This document shows positions 1 to 8,828 of a stretch of DNA of 43,370 nucleotides, piece after piece. This DNA comes from Ruminococcaceae bacterium UBA1741 (lineage in GTDB: Bacteria > Bacillota > Clostridia > Oscillospirales > Acutalibacteraceae), in the NCBI GenBank assembly GCA_002315685.1, contig DCHX01000011.1, positions 3,692 through 47,061 on the forward strand, in the 5' to 3' direction. Within the stretch, counting starts at the first letter, position 1. Each line of letters begins with the position of its first letter. The notes under the pieces are model-generated. The model was not told the origin of the DNA. It did no database searches and worked only from the letters and a program-made list of their open reading frames with translations. The translations under genes were made by a program, and so were the position numbers.

Positions 1-39
1 CTTAGGAGGACCTTGTTATATCCATTTAACTACGGGGGC
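1..39 (-). tRNA. tRNA-Arg(CCT), 5' part only, cut by the window edge
   Basis: Read on the minus strand, the sequence starts with a 7-base acceptor arm GCCCCCG, then TA, a D-arm with GTTA/TAAC stems around an AATGGATA loop, and an anticodon arm with loop CTCCTAA, giving anticodon CCT. The window ends just after the anticodon loop, so the T-arm and 3' end are not visible and the acceptor pairing cannot be checked. The arms seen fit a tRNA-Arg. A good promoter lies upstream at 73-101. Confidence 0.75.
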
Positions 40-72
40 AAATAATTATTTATTAAAACAAATGTCCATTGA

Positions 73-101
73 ATTTTACCCTAAACCGACTAAAATGTCA
101 A
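73..101 (-). promoter_or_regulatory. Sigma-A type promoter for tRNA-Arg
   Basis: On the minus strand there is a perfect -35 TTGACA (96-101), a 17-base spacer and a -10 TAAAAT (73-78), about 34 bases before the tRNA 5' end. Confidence 0.75.
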
Positions 102-130
102 TAGAAAAACATTCCTTTCTAAATAAACTC

Positions 131-159
131 TTGTATATTCTTTTATTATTTGATATAAT
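131..159 (+). promoter_or_regulatory. Sigma-A type promoter for the DivIVA-like gene
   Basis: -35 TTGTAT (131-136), 17-base spacer, -10 TATAAT (154-159). It precedes the coding start at 192 by about 30 bases and is divergent from the tRNA-Arg promoter. Confidence 0.7.
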
Positions 160-191
160 AACAAAAAAATAGACAAAAAGGGAATGAAAAA

Positions 192-740
192 ATGTCAGCA
201 GGATTTAGAAAAAGTCTTTTCGGTTTCAACTGTGATGATGTAATGGAATATGTTGAAAAGACACATAAGGATTTTGTGCAAAAAGAGACTGTCCTTAACG
301 AGCAGTTAGATGTTCTTAATGCTTCGCTTAATGATGCGAAAGATAAAATAGGCGAAATTCTTAAAGAAAAGGACGAGCTTGCCGAGCAATTAAAGGTTTA
401 TACCGACAAGTATGACGAAATTGAGCGTCTTTCGCAAAATATCGGTAAATTATATCTTGTTGCCGAGTCTAATTCAAAATCGGTTATGGGACTTGCCGAA
501 GAAAACCGTGCTATTGCGAATGAAGAGGTTTGCAAGAATATTGCCTGTATTGATGACACCCAGATTACCCTTTTAGACCTTAAAAACGAAATAAACAAAA
601 CCGCAAACGAGTTTACCGCAAAGCTTCAAACTCTTCTTATATCGCTTGATAATGCGAAAATGTCGCTAAACGGAAACAATTTCGTTGCAAGTGAAAAAAT
701 TGATGAATATAAAGAATTGCTCGACAGCATAAAAGCTTAA
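192..740 (+). CDS. DivIVA-like coiled-coil protein
   Basis: This is a 182-residue protein of uncertain role. Residues about 5-28 (FRKSLFGFN, DDVMEYV) resemble the N-terminal membrane-curvature-sensing motif of DivIVA/GpsB-family proteins, where a hydrophobic-plus-basic loop is followed by a short helix. The rest is charged, heptad-like helix (about 28-80 and 120-180) with no membrane segment, which suggests an elongated cytoplasmic dimer. The start is set by AAGGGAATG eight bases before the ATG. It stands alone between its own promoter and a terminator, back-to-back with a tRNA gene. By analogy it could scaffold proteins at the septum or pole, but this is inference. It is shorter and more divergent than typical DivIVA, so a generic coiled-coil protein is the alternative. 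Confidence 0.6.
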   Translation: MSAGFRKSLFGFNCDDVMEYVEKTHKDFVQKETVLNEQLDVLNASLNDAKDKIGEILKEKDELAEQLKVYTDKYDEIERLSQNIGKLYLVAESNSKSVMGLAEENRAIANEEVCKNIACIDDTQITLLDLKNEINKTANEFTAKLQTLLISLDNAKMSLNGNNFVASEKIDEYKELLDSIKA

Positions 741-758
741 AATTAAACAAAATATTAT

Positions 759-792
759 ACACGGAGTTTTAATATGCTCCGTGTATTTTTTA
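759..792. terminator. Terminator between convergent genes
   Basis: An 8-bp perfect stem, ACACGGAG (759-766) and CTCCGTGT (777-784), encloses a 10-base loop and is followed on the plus strand by a T-rich run. It lies between the DivIVA-like gene and the convergent feoB, so it may serve both, although the minus-strand tail is less T-rich. Confidence 0.75.
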
Positions 793-3144
793 TATTATCA
801 ACATAACAAGAAGTATTAAAGTTCTGACAATCAACGCACAAATCCAAGCAATTAAGGTTTGGAATATTACCACACCTATTGCCCATTTGGCGCCCAATTC
901 GTTTTTTATTGCCGATATTGCGGCAACGCAAGGGGTGTAAAGCAGACAAAATACAAGCAGTGCCGCAGCAGATAAGGGCGTAATAATTTCGGTTACGGAA
1001 AGTCCGCCTAATAAAACCGAAAGAGTAGATACTACGCTTTCCTTTGCCATAAATCCCGCGATAAGCGAAGTAGATATTCTCCAATCATTAAAGCCGAGAG
1101 GTGCAAAAATCGGAGAAATAAGCCCTGCAACACTTGCGAGAATACTGTCCTTTGAGTCGGTAACAACATTCATTTTGAAATTAAAGCTTTGCAAGAACCA
1201 AACAATAATTGACGCTATCAAAATAACCGTAAACGCTCTCTGCAAAAAGTCCTTTGCCTTTTCCCACAAAAGCTTTAATACATTTTTTGCGGTAGGCAAA
1301 CGATAATTGGGAAGCTCCATAACAAAGGGTACGGCCTCGCCCTTAAAAATGATATTTTTCGAGATAAGTGCCGTTATTATTCCGACAATTATTCCGAGAA
1401 AATAAAGCCCTACCATAACAAGTGCGCTGTGTTTAGGGAAAAATGCGGCAGCAAAAAAACCGAAAACGGGCAATTTTGCCGAACAACTCATAAAGGGTGT
1501 AAGCATTATTGTCATTTTCCTATCTCGTGCGCTCGGCAAAGTTCTACTTGCCATAACACCGGGAACGGTACAGCCGAATCCAACAAGCATAGGCACGATA
1601 CTTCTACCCGAAAGGCCTATCTTTCTAAGGAGTTTATCCATAACAAACGCCACTCGTGCCATATATCCGCTATCTTCAAGTAATGACAAAAAGAAAAACA
1701 GAATAATAATTATCGGCACAAAAGAAATAATGCTTCCTATTCCGCCGAATATACCGTCAATAACCAAAGAATGAATTACCTTATTGACATTCAATACGGT
1801 CATAATACTGTCAACAAGAGCGGTAAGGTATTCTATACCGTTTGCTATCAGCCGTTGAAAAAAAGCGCCAAATACATCAAATGTAAGCCAAAAAACAAGC
1901 GCCATAATAAGAACAAAGGACGGCATAGCGGTATATTTGCCCGTAAGGACCTTATCTATTCTACTGCTTCTCAAATGCTCCTTACTAACCTTAGGCTTTC
2001 TAACGGTTTTTTTGCATAGCTTTTTAATAAACGAAAAACGCATATCCGCAATAGCGGCAGAACGGTCAAGTCCCCTTTCGCTTTCCATCTGCAAAATAAT
2101 ATGTTCAAGTGTTTCTTTCTCGTTATCGGTTAAATTAAGTATTTCAAGAATCAGATGGTCGCCCTCAACAAGCTTGCTTGCCGCAAACCTTACGGGAATA
2201 CCGACAGCTATTGCATGGTCTTCAATTAGGTGCATAATGCTATGTAATGCTCTATGTACCGCGCCGCCCGATTCATCCTTATCACAAAAATCGGTTCTAC
2301 CCGGTTTTTCTTTATATTTTGCGATATGTATTGCGTGTTTAACTAATTCGTCAACACCCTGATTTTTCGAGGCGGAAATAGGCACAACCGGAATACCCAA
2401 TTCTTGCTCCATTTCATTTATATAAACAATACCGCCGTTGCCCTCAACCTCATCCATCATATTAAGAGCCAATACAACCGGAATTTCCAATTCCATAAGT
2501 TGCATCGTAAGATACAAATTTCGCTCTATATTGTTCGTATCAACAATATTTATAATACAAGTGGGTTTTTCTTCAAGAATAAACTGTCTTGATACGATTT
2601 CTTCGCTTGTATAGGGCGACAACGAATATATACCCGGCAGGTCGGTAACGGAGGTTTTGGGATTGTTGCGAATAACACCGCTCTTACGGTCAACCGTAAC
2701 GCCGGGAAAGTTTCCTACATGCTGATTAGAGCCGGTAAGTTGATTAAAAAGAGTAGTTTTACCGCAATTTTGATTTCCTACAAGTGCAAATGTCAAAACC
2801 TTATCGGAAGGATAAGGGTTTTCCCCTTTTTTCAGATGGTATTTTCCTTCTTCTCCGAGTCCCGGATGATGAATAGGCTCTTTAATGTCAAAAGAGTTGC
2901 AATCATCTTCAAGCTCCGAAAAGGCTTCTTCCACCAAAATATGTTTTGCATCGTCAACACGCAAGGTCAGTTCATATCCGTGAATTATAAGCTCCATCGG
3001 GTCGCCCATCGGTGCTAATTTCACAAGAATTATTCGAGCACCGGGAATTACACCCATATCTAAAAAATGCTGTCTTAAAGCACCGCCGCCGCCTACACTT
3101 TTAATAACGGCACTTTTACCTATCGGTAAATCATTAAGAGTCAT
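790..3144 (-). CDS. feoB: Ferrous iron transporter, FeoA-FeoB fusion
   Basis: This 784-residue protein imports Fe(II) across the cytoplasmic membrane. Residues 1-73 form a FeoA-type SH3-like domain, which is usually a separate small protein. Residues about 115-275 are the FeoB G-protein domain: G1 GNQNCGKT (123-130), G3 DLPG (168-171) and G4 NMMD (228-231). A helical region and a multi-helix permease with the conserved GFGCTVPG segment and two Gate-like halves follow. The start is supported by GAAAGGT eight bases upstream of the ATG. It lies just downstream of ftsZ but behind a strong terminator, so it is probably not part of division control. I see no Fur box in the 55 bases before the gene. 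The family assignment is secure. The coupling of FeoA to FeoB in one chain fits the proposed FeoA-FeoB interaction. Confidence 0.95.
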   Translation of the reverse strand: MTLNDLPIGKSAVIKSVGGGGALRQHFLDMGVIPGARIILVKLAPMGDPMELIIHGYELTLRVDDAKHILVEEAFSELEDDCNSFDIKEPIHHPGLGEEGKYHLKKGENPYPSDKVLTFALVGNQNCGKTTLFNQLTGSNQHVGNFPGVTVDRKSGVIRNNPKTSVTDLPGIYSLSPYTSEEIVSRQFILEEKPTCIINIVDTNNIERNLYLTMQLMELEIPVVLALNMMDEVEGNGGIVYINEMEQELGIPVVPISASKNQGVDELVKHAIHIAKYKEKPGRTDFCDKDESGGAVHRALHSIMHLIEDHAIAVGIPVRFAASKLVEGDHLILEILNLTDNEKETLEHIILQMESERGLDRSAAIADMRFSFIKKLCKKTVRKPKVSKEHLRSSRIDKVLTGKYTAMPSFVLIMALVFWLTFDVFGAFFQRLIANGIEYLTALVDSIMTVLNVNKVIHSLVIDGIFGGIGSIISFVPIIIILFFFLSLLEDSGYMARVAFVMDKLLRKIGLSGRSIVPMLVGFGCTVPGVMASRTLPSARDRKMTIMLTPFMSCSAKLPVFGFFAAAFFPKHSALVMVGLYFLGIIVGIITALISKNIIFKGEAVPFVMELPNYRLPTAKNVLKLLWEKAKDFLQRAFTVILIASIIVWFLQSFNFKMNVVTDSKDSILASVAGLISPIFAPLGFNDWRISTSLIAGFMAKESVVSTLSVLLGGLSVTEIITPLSAAALLVFCLLYTPCVAAISAIKNELGAKWAIGVVIFQTLIAWICALIVRTLILLVMLII

Positions 3145-3159
3145 AAATTACCTTTCTAT

Positions 3160-3190
3160 ATAAAAACGCCCGAGGATTAAACCCTCGGGC
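3160..3190 (-). terminator. Intrinsic terminator of ftsZ
   Basis: On the minus strand GCCCGAGG (3183-3190) pairs with CCTCGGGC (3168-3175) around a 7-base loop, followed by GTTTTTATA. It lies between the ftsZ stop (3200) and the feoB start (3144) and marks the end of the division cluster. Confidence 0.9.
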
Positions 3191-3199
3191 AAATAACAA

Positions 3200-4264
3200 T
3201 TAATCTTTCTTAAAGAAGCTCATTACATCGCCGAAAGTTTCGTCTTCGTCTTCGGCAGATGCGTTACTGATAAGAGCGGCAAGGTCGTCGCCGTCTTTAC
3301 TGCGTTTTTGATCGCCAAGACCGGTTGCAACAACCGTAACACGAATGGTATCCTCCAAGCTTTCGTCAAGCTGAGCACCCCAAATAATTGTTGCATCGGG
3401 ATGAGCCATATCGGAAATAATAGAGGAAGCAAGTTCAACCTCTTCAAGACCGATATCGTCAGAACCGGTAATGCTGATGATAACACCACGGGCATTATCC
3501 ATTGATGTTTCAATAAGCGGACTTGTAATAGCCATTCTTGCAGCCTGTTCAGCCTTATCGCGTCCTGTTGCAACACCAACACCCATATGTGCATATCCTG
3601 CATCGGACATAATAGACTTAACATCGGCAAAGTCAAGGTTGACAAGCGAAGTAACATTGATAAGTTCGGAAATGCTTTGAACACCTTGACGAAGAACATC
3701 ATCGGCAATATCAAACGCATTCTTAAATGTAATCTTTTGTTCGGAAACAAATTTAAGACGCTCGTTAGGAATTACAACCAAGCTATCAACATTCTCACCC
3801 AAGTTAGCGATACCTGTTTCAGCCTGTGTCATACGCTTTTTTCCTTCAAAAGCAAAAGGCTTTGTAACGATACCTACGGTAAGGATACCAAGCTCCTGTG
3901 CTATTTGAGCAACAACGGGGGCAGCACCTGTTCCCGTTCCGCCACCCATACCTGCGGTAATGAAAATCATATCAGCACTACGAATAGCAGCAGCGATTTC
4001 ATCACGGGATTCTTCGGCAGCAGCACGACCGTTATCGGGATTACCGCCTGCACCCATACCGGCAGTGGTCTTATCACCTATTTGTATTTTAGTATCGGCT
4101 TTTGAGAGGAAAAGAGCGGCCTTATCGGTATTAACCGCAACAAACTCTACACCTCTAACACCGGCAGCAACCATACGGTTTACAGCGTTTCCGCCGCCGC
4201 CGCCTACACCTACAACTTTAATTTGAACAACATCTTCCATTTCTCCAGCAACATCAAATGGCAT
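3200..4264 (-). CDS. ftsZ: Cell division protein FtsZ
   Basis: This 354-residue tubulin homologue polymerises with GTP into the Z-ring at midcell and at asymmetric sporulation septa. The nucleotide-binding G-rich loop (21-25), tubulin signature GGGTGTG (107-113) and T7 synergy loop NLDFADV (209-215) are all present. The globular core ends near 318. The acidic linker is short, and the end DVMSFFKKD is a divergent version of the C-terminal peptide that normally binds FtsA, SepF or EzrA. CGGAGGAA before the ATG supports the start. The gene has its own promoter at 4354-4382 and a strong terminator after it, so it can be transcribed apart from the upstream cell-wall genes. No ftsA lies next to it, as it would in Bacillus. 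Confidence 0.98.
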   Translation of the reverse strand: MPFDVAGEMEDVVQIKVVGVGGGGGNAVNRMVAAGVRGVEFVAVNTDKAALFLSKADTKIQIGDKTTAGMGAGGNPDNGRAAAEESRDEIAAAIRSADMIFITAGMGGGTGTGAAPVVAQIAQELGILTVGIVTKPFAFEGKKRMTQAETGIANLGENVDSLVVIPNERLKFVSEQKITFKNAFDIADDVLRQGVQSISELINVTSLVNLDFADVKSIMSDAGYAHMGVGVATGRDKAEQAARMAITSPLIETSMDNARGVIISITGSDDIGLEEVELASSIISDMAHPDATIIWGAQLDESLEDTIRVTVVATGLGDQKRSKDGDDLAALISNASAEDEDETFGDVMSFFKKD

Positions 4265-4353
4265 TACTAATTCCTCCGTTTTATATTAATCATTTAATAA
4301 ATTAGTTAAATAGTTCAACACAAAAATCGAACTAAATCGACTGATACAAAAAG

Positions 4354-4382
4354 ATAATAACATATATAAAATCAAATTTCAA
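4354..4382 (-). promoter_or_regulatory. Sigma-A type promoter for ftsZ
   Basis: On the minus strand: -35 TTGAAA (4377-4382), 17-base spacer, -10 TATTAT (4354-4359). It lies in the 154-base gap between ftsQ and ftsZ and predicts a leader of about 80 bases. The leader holds a 6-bp inverted repeat, TAGTTC/GAACTA, at 4311-4316 and 4329-4334. Confidence 0.7.
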
Positions 4383-4418
4383 TAGTTTTTATTACAATTT
4401 TGTAATTTTTTTCAATAA

Positions 4419-5198
4419 TTAGTTTGATTGAGTGTCTTTAATGAATGTACCCTCACTTTTTGAGGTTGTCCACATACTAAGATTTATAGTACCGCTTTGG
4501 GTTTTATCAATACTGTTTATCATACCGTTAAGATGGGCAATTTTTCTATCAATATCGGTATTACTGCCGAGCAAAACTTCAAATCGCCCCTCAACGCCTA
4601 CTGTTAAATTTGTAAGTTTAGTTATATCTATGTAATCGACATTTATTTTTTTGGCACTTAACTCGGTTTTTATTGCGTTTAGTATTTCAAGCTCTTTTTC
4701 GTCCTTTACCGTAACCGAATTACCTATCTTGCATTTTACGGAATTAAGTCGTACTTCAAAGGTATGTTGCGGTTTCTCGTTATACTCAGCTAAAACGATT
4801 CCGTTTTTGCTGACGGTATAAAACTTATCGTTTATTTTATAAGCTTCATATTCCGTAGCATCGGTAACCTTTAATGTTACCGTGTCGGGAAATGTTCTTT
4901 TAACCTTTACGGTATCGACATACGGCATTTTACTTTGTAATTTTGTAAGTAAAGTTTTCTCAGACACGGTAAACAAATTTTTACCTTTTAATTTGCTTAT
5001 AGAAATTATTTCTTCGTTTGAATAAATTTTACTCCCCGAAGCCACTACCTTTTTAATGGGAAAGAGAACTGTTACGGAAAGTGTTGCGCCGATTAGTAAC
5101 GCAAAAATCAAAAACAGGATAAAGCCCACCTTCAAATGTTTGCGCCTTGCGGCTTTTCTACGCATAGCACGGCGTTTAGCAATTTCATTACTATCCAT
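4419..5198 (-). CDS. ftsQ: Cell division protein FtsQ/DivIB
   Basis: This 259-residue bitopic membrane protein belongs to the division complex with FtsL and DivIC. A strongly basic N-terminus (residues 8-22) precedes one membrane helix (about 25-48). An extracellular POTRA domain (about 50-118) then opens with FPIKKVVASGS and ISKLKGKNLF. The FtsQ/DivIB beta domain runs to about 225. A low-complexity Ser/Thr-rich end follows. The ATG is preceded by AAAGGAAG. It sits between murA (11-base gap) and ftsZ, the usual dcw position. Sequence conservation in this family is low, so the call rests on architecture and position as well as motifs. Confidence 0.9.
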   Translation of the reverse strand: MDSNEIAKRRAMRRKAARRKHLKVGFILFLIFALLIGATLSVTVLFPIKKVVASGSKIYSNEEIISISKLKGKNLFTVSEKTLLTKLQSKMPYVDTVKVKRTFPDTVTLKVTDATEYEAYKINDKFYTVSKNGIVLAEYNEKPQHTFEVRLNSVKCKIGNSVTVKDEKELEILNAIKTELSAKKINVDYIDITKLTNLTVGVEGRFEVLLGSNTDIDRKIAHLNGMINSIDKTQSGTINLSMWTTSKSEGTFIKDTQSN

Positions 5199-5209
5199 AA
5201 CATCTTCCT

Positions 5210-6463
5210 TTACACTTCTTTTATATCAGCACCGAGATACGATAAATCTCTGACAATATCTTCGTATCCCCGTTTTATATGTTCAATTTTAGTAATTTTT
5301 GTTTTACCCTTTGCACCAAGAGCCGCAACAACCAATGCCGCACCGCCCCTAAGGTCGGTAGCTTCGCAATTAGCGCCGTATGTTTCGTTTATACCGTCAA
5401 CAACCGCAACCTTGCCTTCAACACTTATATCAGCGCCCATTCGTTTCAGTTCGTCAACATAGCGAAAACGGTTTTCAAAAATATTTTCAACAAAAATCGT
5501 ACTACCCTTTGATTTTGTAAGCGAGGCTATAAGCATAGGACCCGAATCGGTTGGAAATCCCGGATAAACAAGACTTCTGACAGTTGAAACCGCATTGAGC
5601 CTATTCGGTGCATCAACCACAAGCGAATTGCCGTTAATTTCGAAATTACAGCCTGCCTCTTTATATACCGAAATGATTGAATTAAGATTATCGGGATATA
5701 TATTTTTAATATTTATTTTGCCACCCGTAATCGCCGCGGCGGAAATATATGTTGAGGCAACTATTCTATCGGGCATTACAAAATAATCGGCACCGTTTAA
5801 TTGCTTTACTCCCTCAACAATAACAGTATCTTTTCCCGCGCCCTTAATTTTAGCACCGCATAAATTTAAGTATCTTGCCAAATCCACTATTTCGGGCTCT
5901 CTTGCACAGTTTCTTACAACCGTCCTGCCTTTTGCGGTAACAGATGCTAAAATTATATTTTCCGTAGCACCGACACTTGGAAAAGACAACTGTATTTCGT
6001 TGCCTTTAAGTCCGTTATCACTGCTAAACTCAATACAACCGTTATACTCGTTTACAGTAGCGCCCAAGCTTTTAAGAGCTTTAATATGTAAATCAATAGG
6101 TCGAGGTCCTAATTCACAACCGCCGGGGTTACAAATTACGGCTTTTCCCGTTCTGCCTATTATAGCACCTAAAAACAATGAGGAAGACCGCATTTCACGC
6201 ATCAAATTATCGGGTACACAGTAATTATCAATATTTGTGCTGTCAACAGTCAGCGTATTCCCCTCAAATTTACATTCGGCACCTAAACATTCGAGTATTT
6301 TTATAGATGCCAACACATCCGACAAATAAGGGCAATTATTTATATAAGACCTTCCGTTTGACAAAACGGTTGCCGCAATTATCGGTAACACGGCATTTTT
6401 AGAGCCTTGAATATTAACGCTACCCTCTAATCTTGATAAACCCTCTACAATAATATCGGACAT
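5210..6463 (-). CDS. murA: UDP-N-acetylglucosamine 1-carboxyvinyltransferase MurA
   Basis: This 417-residue cytoplasmic enzyme makes the first committed step of peptidoglycan synthesis, transferring enolpyruvate from PEP to UDP-GlcNAc. The substrate-binding K-N pair is present (SKNAVLP, residues 21-27). The catalytic cysteine lies in NPGGCELGPRP at residue 116 and is a true Cys, so the enzyme should be fosfomycin-sensitive in principle. I chose the ATG at 6463, which lies eight bases after GGGGG. A TTG one codon earlier is also possible. Placement of murA in the cluster between murG and ftsQ is seen in many clostridia. Firmicutes often carry a second murA elsewhere, which this window cannot show. 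Confidence 0.97.
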   Translation of the reverse strand: MSDIIVEGLSRLEGSVNIQGSKNAVLPIIAATVLSNGRSYINNCPYLSDVLASIKILECLGAECKFEGNTLTVDSTNIDNYCVPDNLMREMRSSSLFLGAIIGRTGKAVICNPGGCELGPRPIDLHIKALKSLGATVNEYNGCIEFSSDNGLKGNEIQLSFPSVGATENIILASVTAKGRTVVRNCAREPEIVDLARYLNLCGAKIKGAGKDTVIVEGVKQLNGADYFVMPDRIVASTYISAAAITGGKINIKNIYPDNLNSIISVYKEAGCNFEINGNSLVVDAPNRLNAVSTVRSLVYPGFPTDSGPMLIASLTKSKGSTIFVENIFENRFRYVDELKRMGADISVEGKVAVVDGINETYGANCEATDLRGGAALVVAALGAKGKTKITKIEHIKRGYEDIVRDLSYLGADIKEV

Positions 6464-6517
6464 CAAATAACCCCCAAAGAACAGTTCACTTTATACTATG
6501 AGGGTATATTTATTTTG

Positions 6518-7642
6518 TTAAACCTTTGCGCTTGTGTAGAGTTTCATAATAACTTGATAAATTCGCTCGTTAGCATCGCTGATAGCGCATTTTTCAGCAC
6601 ATCCCGACATTTTTTGAAGTTTGCCTTTATTTTCTATTAACATACTGACAGTTTCAATTAACTTTTCGCCTGTTAGGTCTTTTTCTTCAATGATTTCGGC
6701 AGCACCGTTTCTTTTAAGCGTCATTGCGTTATGGTACTGATGATTTTCGGCAACATACGGAGACGGAATCAAAATTGACGGTTTTTTACAAAGTTCAAGT
6801 TCGCTTAAAGTTATGGCACCCGCACGGCAAATAACCAAATCAGCCGCAGCCATACATACATCCATATCGTTTATATATTCACGAACCTCTATCTCTTTCG
6901 GCAATTCAATGCCTTTATCTTTCAGATGTGCAAGCATCGGCTCATAGCCGACTTTACCCGTTCCGTGAATATGATAAAACTTATTTGTTCCCGCGTGCCA
7001 CTTAATAAGGTCTTCCATAGCCTCGTTTATATGGCGTGCACCGAGAGAGCCACCGAACGACAAAATCATCGGTCTGTCGTCGAAGCCTAAAATCGCCCTT
7101 GCCTCTTCCCTTGTCATTCGGGACAATTCGCCTCTAATCGGGTTTCCCGTAACAATAGGTTCTTTTTTAAGCTTTAAGTATTTTTTAGCCTCAGGCATTG
7201 CAAGCATTACCGCATCGGCACTTTGTGCTAACATTTTAGTCGTAACACCCGGAAAAGCATTTTGTTCGTGAATTGCATTTTTAATGCCGAGCTTTGAGGC
7301 TTCTCTGAGAACAGGTCCGCTTACATAACCGCCCGTACCGATTACAATATCGGGAGAAAGCTCTTTAAGGATTTTTTTAGCCTTTGCGGATGCACTGACA
7401 ACCTTTGTAAGCGCATCAACATTTTTCTTTATGTTTTTTGCATTTAGTTTTCTTTGAAAACCTGCAACCTCTATTGTTCTGAATTCGTATCCCTTTTCGG
7501 GGACTAATTTTGATTCAAGCTTATCGGGAGTACCTATATAGCTGATTTTAGCATCGGGATGACGCTCTTTAATATAATCGGCAATAGCAAGTGCCGGATT
7601 TATATGACCGGCTGTTCCGCCGCCTGCAAAAAGAATATGCAT
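6518..7642 (-). CDS. murG: Lipid II synthase, GlcNAc transferase MurG
   Basis: This 374-residue peripheral membrane glycosyltransferase adds GlcNAc from UDP-GlcNAc to lipid I, giving lipid II. The N-terminal glycine-rich loop GGGTAGHI (7-14) and the second domain with LSFGGSLGARHIN and the C-terminal CRAGAITLSEL sugar-nucleotide site are all visible. I chose the ATG at 7642. An in-frame GTG three codons earlier is part of the ribosome binding site AGGTGA and is unlikely to be the start. ftsW ends just upstream at 7655, so the two are probably translated together. Together with MraY it makes the substrate that FtsW and the PBP in this cluster polymerise. Confidence 0.97.
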   Translation of the reverse strand: MHILFAGGGTAGHINPALAIADYIKERHPDAKISYIGTPDKLESKLVPEKGYEFRTIEVAGFQRKLNAKNIKKNVDALTKVVSASAKAKKILKELSPDIVIGTGGYVSGPVLREASKLGIKNAIHEQNAFPGVTTKMLAQSADAVMLAMPEAKKYLKLKKEPIVTGNPIRGELSRMTREEARAILGFDDRPMILSFGGSLGARHINEAMEDLIKWHAGTNKFYHIHGTGKVGYEPMLAHLKDKGIELPKEIEVREYINDMDVCMAAADLVICRAGAITLSELELCKKPSILIPSPYVAENHQYHNAMTLKRNGAAEIIEEKDLTGEKLIETVSMLIENKGKLQKMSGCAEKCAISDANERIYQVIMKLYTSAKV

Positions 7643-7654
7643 ACATTTCACCTA

Positions 7655-8800
7655 CTATTTATCTTTATTTGCTCCTCTTGAAACCGAAAGAACTATACCC
7701 ATTTCGGCAAGAAGAATTAAAAGCGAAGTACCGCCGTAACTGAAAAACGGCAAGCTGATGCCCGTGTTCGGAATAGTATTTGTTACAACCCAAATATTAA
7801 GCATTGCTTGAAGTCCCACCTGGAAAGTAAGACCTATTGCCAAAAGTGAGCCAAATTTGTCGGGAGAACGCATTGCAATACTAAATCCGCGCCAAACGAG
7901 AAGTGCAAATAGGATAATAATTACAATAGCACCGATAAGTCCTAATTCTTCGCAAACTATCGAAAAAATGAAATCGTTGTGAGGCTCCGGCACCCACAAA
8001 TATTTTTGTCTTGACTGACCGATTCCTCTGCCGAGAATACCGCCCGAGCCTATCGCAAGTAATGACTGAATTGTTTGGAATCCTTCATCCTTCGGTGCAA
8101 GCCAAGGGTCAAGCCAATATTTAATACGGTCAGAGCCGTAGCTTATTGCGCCGGAAATAATAAGTAGCAGAACACCGCCTACCGCAGCACCGATACCGCC
8201 TACAATAAATCTTTTTTGAAGTCCGCCTACAATAAGTAAAGTTATGCCTATTGCAAGTATTAAAACGGTAGCCGAAAGGTGTGGCTCTGCAACGACTAAA
8301 CCGCATACAACAGCAAGCAAGCCGACCAATAAGCAAATAAACTTAAAATCCTTCATTCGTTTTTGATTACTTGATATAAGCTTTGCAAACAAAATAACTA
8401 TTGCGAATTTTGCTATTTCAGACGGTTGGAAGTTGATAGGTCCTATAACTATCCAACGCTTAACATCCATTCCCGAAACCATCGGCGGCAAAACCAAAAG
8501 CACACCTAAAACTCCGACTGTTCCCAAATAAACGGGGATAGATATTTTTTCCCAAAAGTGATAATCAATTTTGGACATTAAAAGCATAACTCCGACACCT
8601 ACTACCGCAAATGCCGCCTGTCTTATAATAAATCTGTAACTGTTGCCGTAATACTCATAGGAATAAGCATAGCTTGAAGAAAACAGCATTACGAGTCCTA
8701 TTGTTAAGATAACAAGAACAAAAGAAAGAAAGGTTACATCTATCCTACCGGACTGAATCAAGCCGAATCTTTTTCTTCTTTGCGTTTTTTCAGTTGACAT
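7655..8800 (-). CDS. ftsW: Septal peptidoglycan glycosyltransferase FtsW (SEDS family)
   Basis: This 381-residue polytopic membrane protein polymerises lipid II at the septum together with a class B PBP. About ten membrane helices are visible. SEDS-family signatures include QPSEIAK (125-131), the re-entrant region near PEPHNDFIF (271-279) and the late helix segment with FFSYGGTS. RodA and SpoVE are the close paralogues. Position in the dcw cluster next to murG and mraY favours FtsW, although SpoVE occupies this place in Bacillus, so a sporulation role cannot be excluded. Start ATG follows GGAGAGAAAGGT. Confidence 0.93.
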   Translation of the reverse strand: MSTEKTQRRKRFGLIQSGRIDVTFLSFVLVILTIGLVMLFSSSYAYSYEYYGNSYRFIIRQAAFAVVGVGVMLLMSKIDYHFWEKISIPVYLGTVGVLGVLLVLPPMVSGMDVKRWIVIGPINFQPSEIAKFAIVILFAKLISSNQKRMKDFKFICLLVGLLAVVCGLVVAEPHLSATVLILAIGITLLIVGGLQKRFIVGGIGAAVGGVLLLIISGAISYGSDRIKYWLDPWLAPKDEGFQTIQSLLAIGSGGILGRGIGQSRQKYLWVPEPHNDFIFSIVCEELGLIGAIVIIILFALLVWRGFSIAMRSPDKFGSLLAIGLTFQVGLQAMLNIWVVTNTIPNTGISLPFFSYGGTSLLILLAEMGIVLSVSRGANKDK

Positions 8801-8828
8801 ACCTTTCTCTCCTTAATAATTAAACTAT

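Noticed and set aside
3223..4226. Several long antisense or shifted frames within ftsZ
   Set aside because: They are shadows of the codon bias of ftsZ, lack ribosome binding sites and show low-complexity products.
4396..4416. ATTACAATTTTGTAAT hairpin with T-run after ftsQ
   Set aside because: The T-run is on the plus strand, opposite to the direction of ftsQ and ftsZ, so it cannot terminate them. AT-rich chance pairing is likely.
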